In this document: positions 5,402 to 7,830 of the stretch, piece after piece
How positions within the stretch are numbered: position 1 is the stretch's first letter
Layout of the letters: each line of letters opens with the position of its first letter
Source of the DNA: an uncultured Porphyromonas sp.
Lineage (GTDB): Bacteria; Bacteroidota; Bacteroidia; Bacteroidales; Porphyromonadaceae
NCBI GenBank assembly: GCA_900554935.1
Contig: USJF01000057.1
Span: forward strand, 1 to 7,830
Direction of reading: 5' to 3'
Length of the DNA stretch: 7,830 nt
Position numbers and translations under genes: made by a program
The notes under the pieces: model-generated
Seen by the model: the letters and a program-made list of their open reading frames with translations, nothing else
Told to the model about the DNA's origin: nothing
The model's database searches: none

Positions 5402-7499
5402 TATCCTGAAGCGTGACATTACTTTCTTGAAAGGGGTAGGGGAGAGAAAAGCTGCTATCCTGAAGAAGGAGGTGGAAGTGGAGACTTGGGGGGATCTGCT
5501 CTACTACTTCCCTTATCGTCACGTGGATAGGACGCGCATCTATACCACTAGGGAGCTGATTGATGGGATGCCTTATGTGCAACTACAGGGGGAGATCATA
5601 GGATTTGTAGAGGAGGGAAGTGGGCATAAGAAGCGTTTGAAAGCTTATTTTAAGGATGCTGTAGGGGTGATCGAATTGGTTTGGTTTAATGCTACTAGCT
5701 TTATTCTTAGATCTCTAAAGATAAATACTCCGTACACTATCTTTGGAAAGCCTAATAAGTTTGGCGATACTTTTAGTATAGCTCATCCTGAGGTGGAACC
5801 GGCTCGTGGGCCAATGAGCTCTGTTGGGAAGCTTTATCCGATGTATTATACGTCGGAGCGTATGAAGCGTGCAGGTCTCAATTCGAGGAATATCTGTGAG
5901 CTGCAGAAGGTGATTCTGATGGAGGTTAGGGGAAAACTGGAGGAGACGCTACCTCGCTATATCGTGGAGGGGTATCAGATGCTTTCTATTGAGGAGGCAC
6001 TAAATATGATTCATTTTCCAACTTCTGCACGTATGTTGCAACGTGCTCAGGCTAGACTGAAGATGGAGGAGCTCTTTTATCTGACGCTGAGGATGCAATA
6101 TCTGCATCGTGAGAGGAAGGAGGAGACGATGGGCTTGGTGGTGAAACCTAAGGCGAATGGTCATTTGGAAAGGTTTAAGAAGGAGGGATTGAAGTTCCAA
6201 TTAACTGATGCTCAGAAACGTGTGGTAGGGGAGCTTTTGGCTGATATGGCGTCGGGGCAACAGATGAACCGTCTGGTGCAAGGTGATGTGGGGAGTGGTA
6301 AGACGGTGGTTTCGCTTTTGGCAATGTTGGGGGCGATAGATAGTGGATATCAGGTCTGTATGATGGCTCCGACGGAGATTTTGGCTCAGCAGCACTTTAA
6401 GTCGATCTCTGGAATGTTGGCGTCGCAGGAGGATATTAAGGTGGCACTGCTAACTGGTTCTATGAAGCAGAAGGAGCGCAGACCACTTCTACAAGCTCTT
6501 GCTAATGGTGAGATAGATGTCCTTATCGGTACGCATATTTTGACTCAGGACTATGTGCAGTTTCACAACCTTGGCCTTGCAGTTATTGATGAGCAGCACC
6601 GCTTTGGGGTTTATCAGCGTAGTGTGCTTTGGGAGAAGAGTAGGCATCTCAATCCGCATATCTTGATTATGTCGGCAACGCCTATCCCTCGTACATTGGC
6701 GATGACGCTATATGGTGACTTGGATGTCTCAATTATAGATGAACTGCCGCCTGGACGTACACCAATAATTACAAAGCATGCCTATACGCATCAAATGGGT
6801 GAGGTGAATCAATTTATCTTCGAGCAACTGTCGGAGGGACGCCAATGCTATATTGTCTTTCCTCTTATCGAGGAGAGTGAAAAGATGGATTTGATGAGTC
6901 TGGAGGAGGGTTTTGAGCAGTTTAAGCACGCTTTTCCAGCTCATAAGGTGGGTATGGTGCATGGAAAACTAAAACCTGAGGTGAAGGAGGAGGAGATGCG
7001 GAAGTTTGCCAGTGGGGAGACGAATATATTGGTAGCTACAACAGTGATTGAAGTAGGGGTGGATGTGCCAAACGCTACGGTGATGGTGATTACTAGTGCG
7101 GAGCGTTTTGGCCTTTCGCAGTTGCATCAATTACGAGGACGTGTGGGACGTGGCGGTCACCAAAGCTATTGTATATTGGTGAGTGGTGATTCAATCGGTG
7201 AGACGTCGCTTCAGAGGATACAGATTATGTGTCAGAGTACTGATGGGTTTTATCTGGCTGAGCAGGACCTGAAGATAAGAGGGTATGGTGATATGGAAGG
7301 AACGCGTCAGAGTGGGGTGGGTCTGGACTTACGTATTGCCGATCTATCGGAGGATGGTAGATATGTGCAGTTTTGTAGTAACTTGGTGGCACATATCCTT
7401 ATGGAGGATCCTGAACTGCATATGGAGAAGAATGAGATGCTGAAGTTGCGCTTGGATAAAATGCTCCTAAATGAAAAGGATTGGGGTTTGATAAGCTAA
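5391..7499 (+). CDS. recG: ATP-dependent DNA helicase RecG
   Basis: RecG is a double-stranded DNA translocase that remodels stalled replication forks and branched recombination intermediates. The 702-residue product is full length (relatives have roughly 690). The N-terminal part has [12 protein letters not shown] (13-24) and [13 protein letters not shown] (35-47), then the OB-fold wedge domain, roughly residues 60-160, which grips branched DNA. The helicase motifs follow: Walker A GDVGSGKT (298-305), APTE (326-329), the DEQH box (400-403), SATP (428-431) and QLRGRVGRG (580-588, motif VI). The C-terminal segment [11 protein letters not shown]...EGTRQSG (624-642) matches the RecG translocation region. 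Adjacent ATGs at 5391 and 5394 can serve as start, both overlapping the end of ispD. Nothing is missing or broken. Its stop TAA shares its last A with the mnmG start codon. Confidence 0.97.
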   Translation: MMNDILKRDITFLKGVGERKAAILKKEVEVETWGDLLYYFPYRHVDRTRIYTTRELIDGMPYVQLQGEIIGFVEEGSGHKKRLKAYFKDAVGVIELVWFNATSFILRSLKINTPYTIFGKPNKFGDTFSIAHPEVEPARGPMSSVGKLYPMYYTSERMKRAGLNSRNICELQKVILMEVRGKLEETLPRYIVEGYQMLSIEEALNMIHFPTSARMLQRAQARLKMEELFYLTLRMQYLHRERKEETMGLVVKPKANGHLERFKKEGLKFQLTDAQKRVVGELLADMASGQQMNRLVQGDVGSGKTVVSLLAMLGAIDSGYQVCMMAPTEILAQQHFKSISGMLASQEDIKVALLTGSMKQKERRPLLQALANGEIDVLIGTHILTQDYVQFHNLGLAVIDEQHRFGVYQRSVLWEKSRHLNPHILIMSATPIPRTLAMTLYGDLDVSIIDELPPGRTPIITKHAYTHQMGEVNQFIFEQLSEGRQCYIVFPLIEESEKMDLMSLEEGFEQFKHAFPAHKVGMVHGKLKPEVKEEEMRKFASGETNILVATTVIEVGVDVPNATVMVITSAERFGLSQLHQLRGRVGRGGHQSYCILVSGDSIGETSLQRIQIMCQSTDGFYLAEQDLKIRGYGDMEGTRQSGVGLDLRIADLSEDGRYVQFCSNLVAHILMEDPELHMEKNEMLKLRLDKMLLNEKDWGLIS

Positions 7500-7830
7500 T
7501 GAATAATGTATATGATATAATAGTAGTGGGAGCAGGGCACGCTGGATGTGAGGCTGCCAGAGCTGCTGCACTGATGGGTTCTGAGGTATTGCTCATCACT
7601 ATGGATATGGAGCGAATCGCTCAGATGAGTTGTAATCCCGCGGTCGGTGGTATAGCAAAAGGGCAGATTGTCCGAGAGATAGATGCCCTTGGAGGGTTTA
7701 TGGGAAGAGCAACGGATAAAAGTACGATCCAATTTAGGATGCTGAATCGGAGTAAAGGCCCTGCAATGTGGAGCCCTAGAGCCCAAACTGATCGGAAGCT
7801 ATTCTCTCGGATATGGCGAGAGGAGCTGGA
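7499..7830 (+). CDS. mnmG: tRNA uridine-5-carboxymethylaminomethyl synthesis enzyme MnmG (GidA), N-terminal part
   Basis: MnmG is the FAD-dependent partner of MnmE; together they build the cmnm5 (or nm5) group on the wobble uridine of certain tRNAs. The window ends after 110 complete codons of a protein that normally has about 620-630. The visible part is diagnostic: FAD-binding [10 protein letters not shown] (11-20), [13 protein letters not shown] (43-55), REIDALGG shortly after, then the NRSKGPA segment and RAQTDR. ATG 7499 overlaps the recG stop in the arrangement TAATG, so translational coupling is likely. The reading frame is intact to the window edge; the gene is cut by the window, not truncated. 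Confidence 0.95.
   Translation, partial: MNNVYDIIVVGAGHAGCEAARAAALMGSEVLLITMDMERIAQMSCNPAVGGIAKGQIVREIDALGGFMGRATDKSTIQFRMLNRSKGPAMWSPRAQTDRKLFSRIWREEL

Noticed and set aside
5738..5745. TATCTTTG, a -7-like match inside recG
   Set aside because: There is no -33 TTG at the right spacing, and it lies deep inside a coding region.
1..7830. An undescribed defence, mobile or biosynthetic system
   Set aside because: All seven genes belong to well-known families with intact motifs in an ordinary housekeeping arrangement. Nothing in the window supports a new system.

Overview
The window looks like chromosomal DNA from a Bacteroidota bacterium, probably of the order Bacteroidales and possibly Porphyromonas-like. 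Three things suggest this. The non-coding gaps carry the phylum's promoter signature (a -7 element of the form TAnnTTTG, once with a TTG at the -33 position). Most starts lack a strong Shine-Dalgarno sequence. The proteins read like Bacteroidales versions of their families. Genus-level placement is an impression from memory, not a measurement.

Layout. All seven genes lie on the + strand. Positions 1-255 are non-coding: a terminator-like hairpin (8-25), a second weak hairpin with a T tract (47-76), two copies of a 20-bp direct repeat (75-94 and 158-177), and a -7 promoter element (218-225). A two-gene unit follows: a cytoplasmic type I L-asparaginase (256-1314), then, 3 nt later, a metallo-beta-lactamase-fold hydrolase of the YycJ/WalJ type (1318-2166). 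A 125-nt gap (2167-2291) holds two short palindromes and a good Bacteroidota promoter (2226-2254), with no convincing terminator.

The rest of the window is one very compact operon: long-chain acyl-CoA ligase (2292-4154), SpoU/TrmH-family RNA methyltransferase (4151-4690), IspD (4691-5401), RecG (5391-7499) and the N-terminal 110 codons of MnmG/GidA (7499 to the window end). The four junctions are a 4-nt overlap, zero gap, an 11-nt overlap and a 1-nt overlap, so the genes are almost certainly co-transcribed and probably translationally coupled. Functionally it is a mixed housekeeping operon: fatty acid activation, isoprenoid precursor synthesis (MEP pathway), RNA ribose methylation, tRNA wobble-uridine modification, and rescue of stalled replication forks.

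I see no mobile element, CRISPR array, tRNA, rRNA, toxin-antitoxin pair or defence locus, and no evidence for a previously undescribed system. The points most worth a second look are the repeat-bearing leader at 1-255, the paired palindromes before the acyl-CoA ligase promoter, the unusual Glu in motif 3 of the methyltransferase, and the corrected start of the asparaginase.
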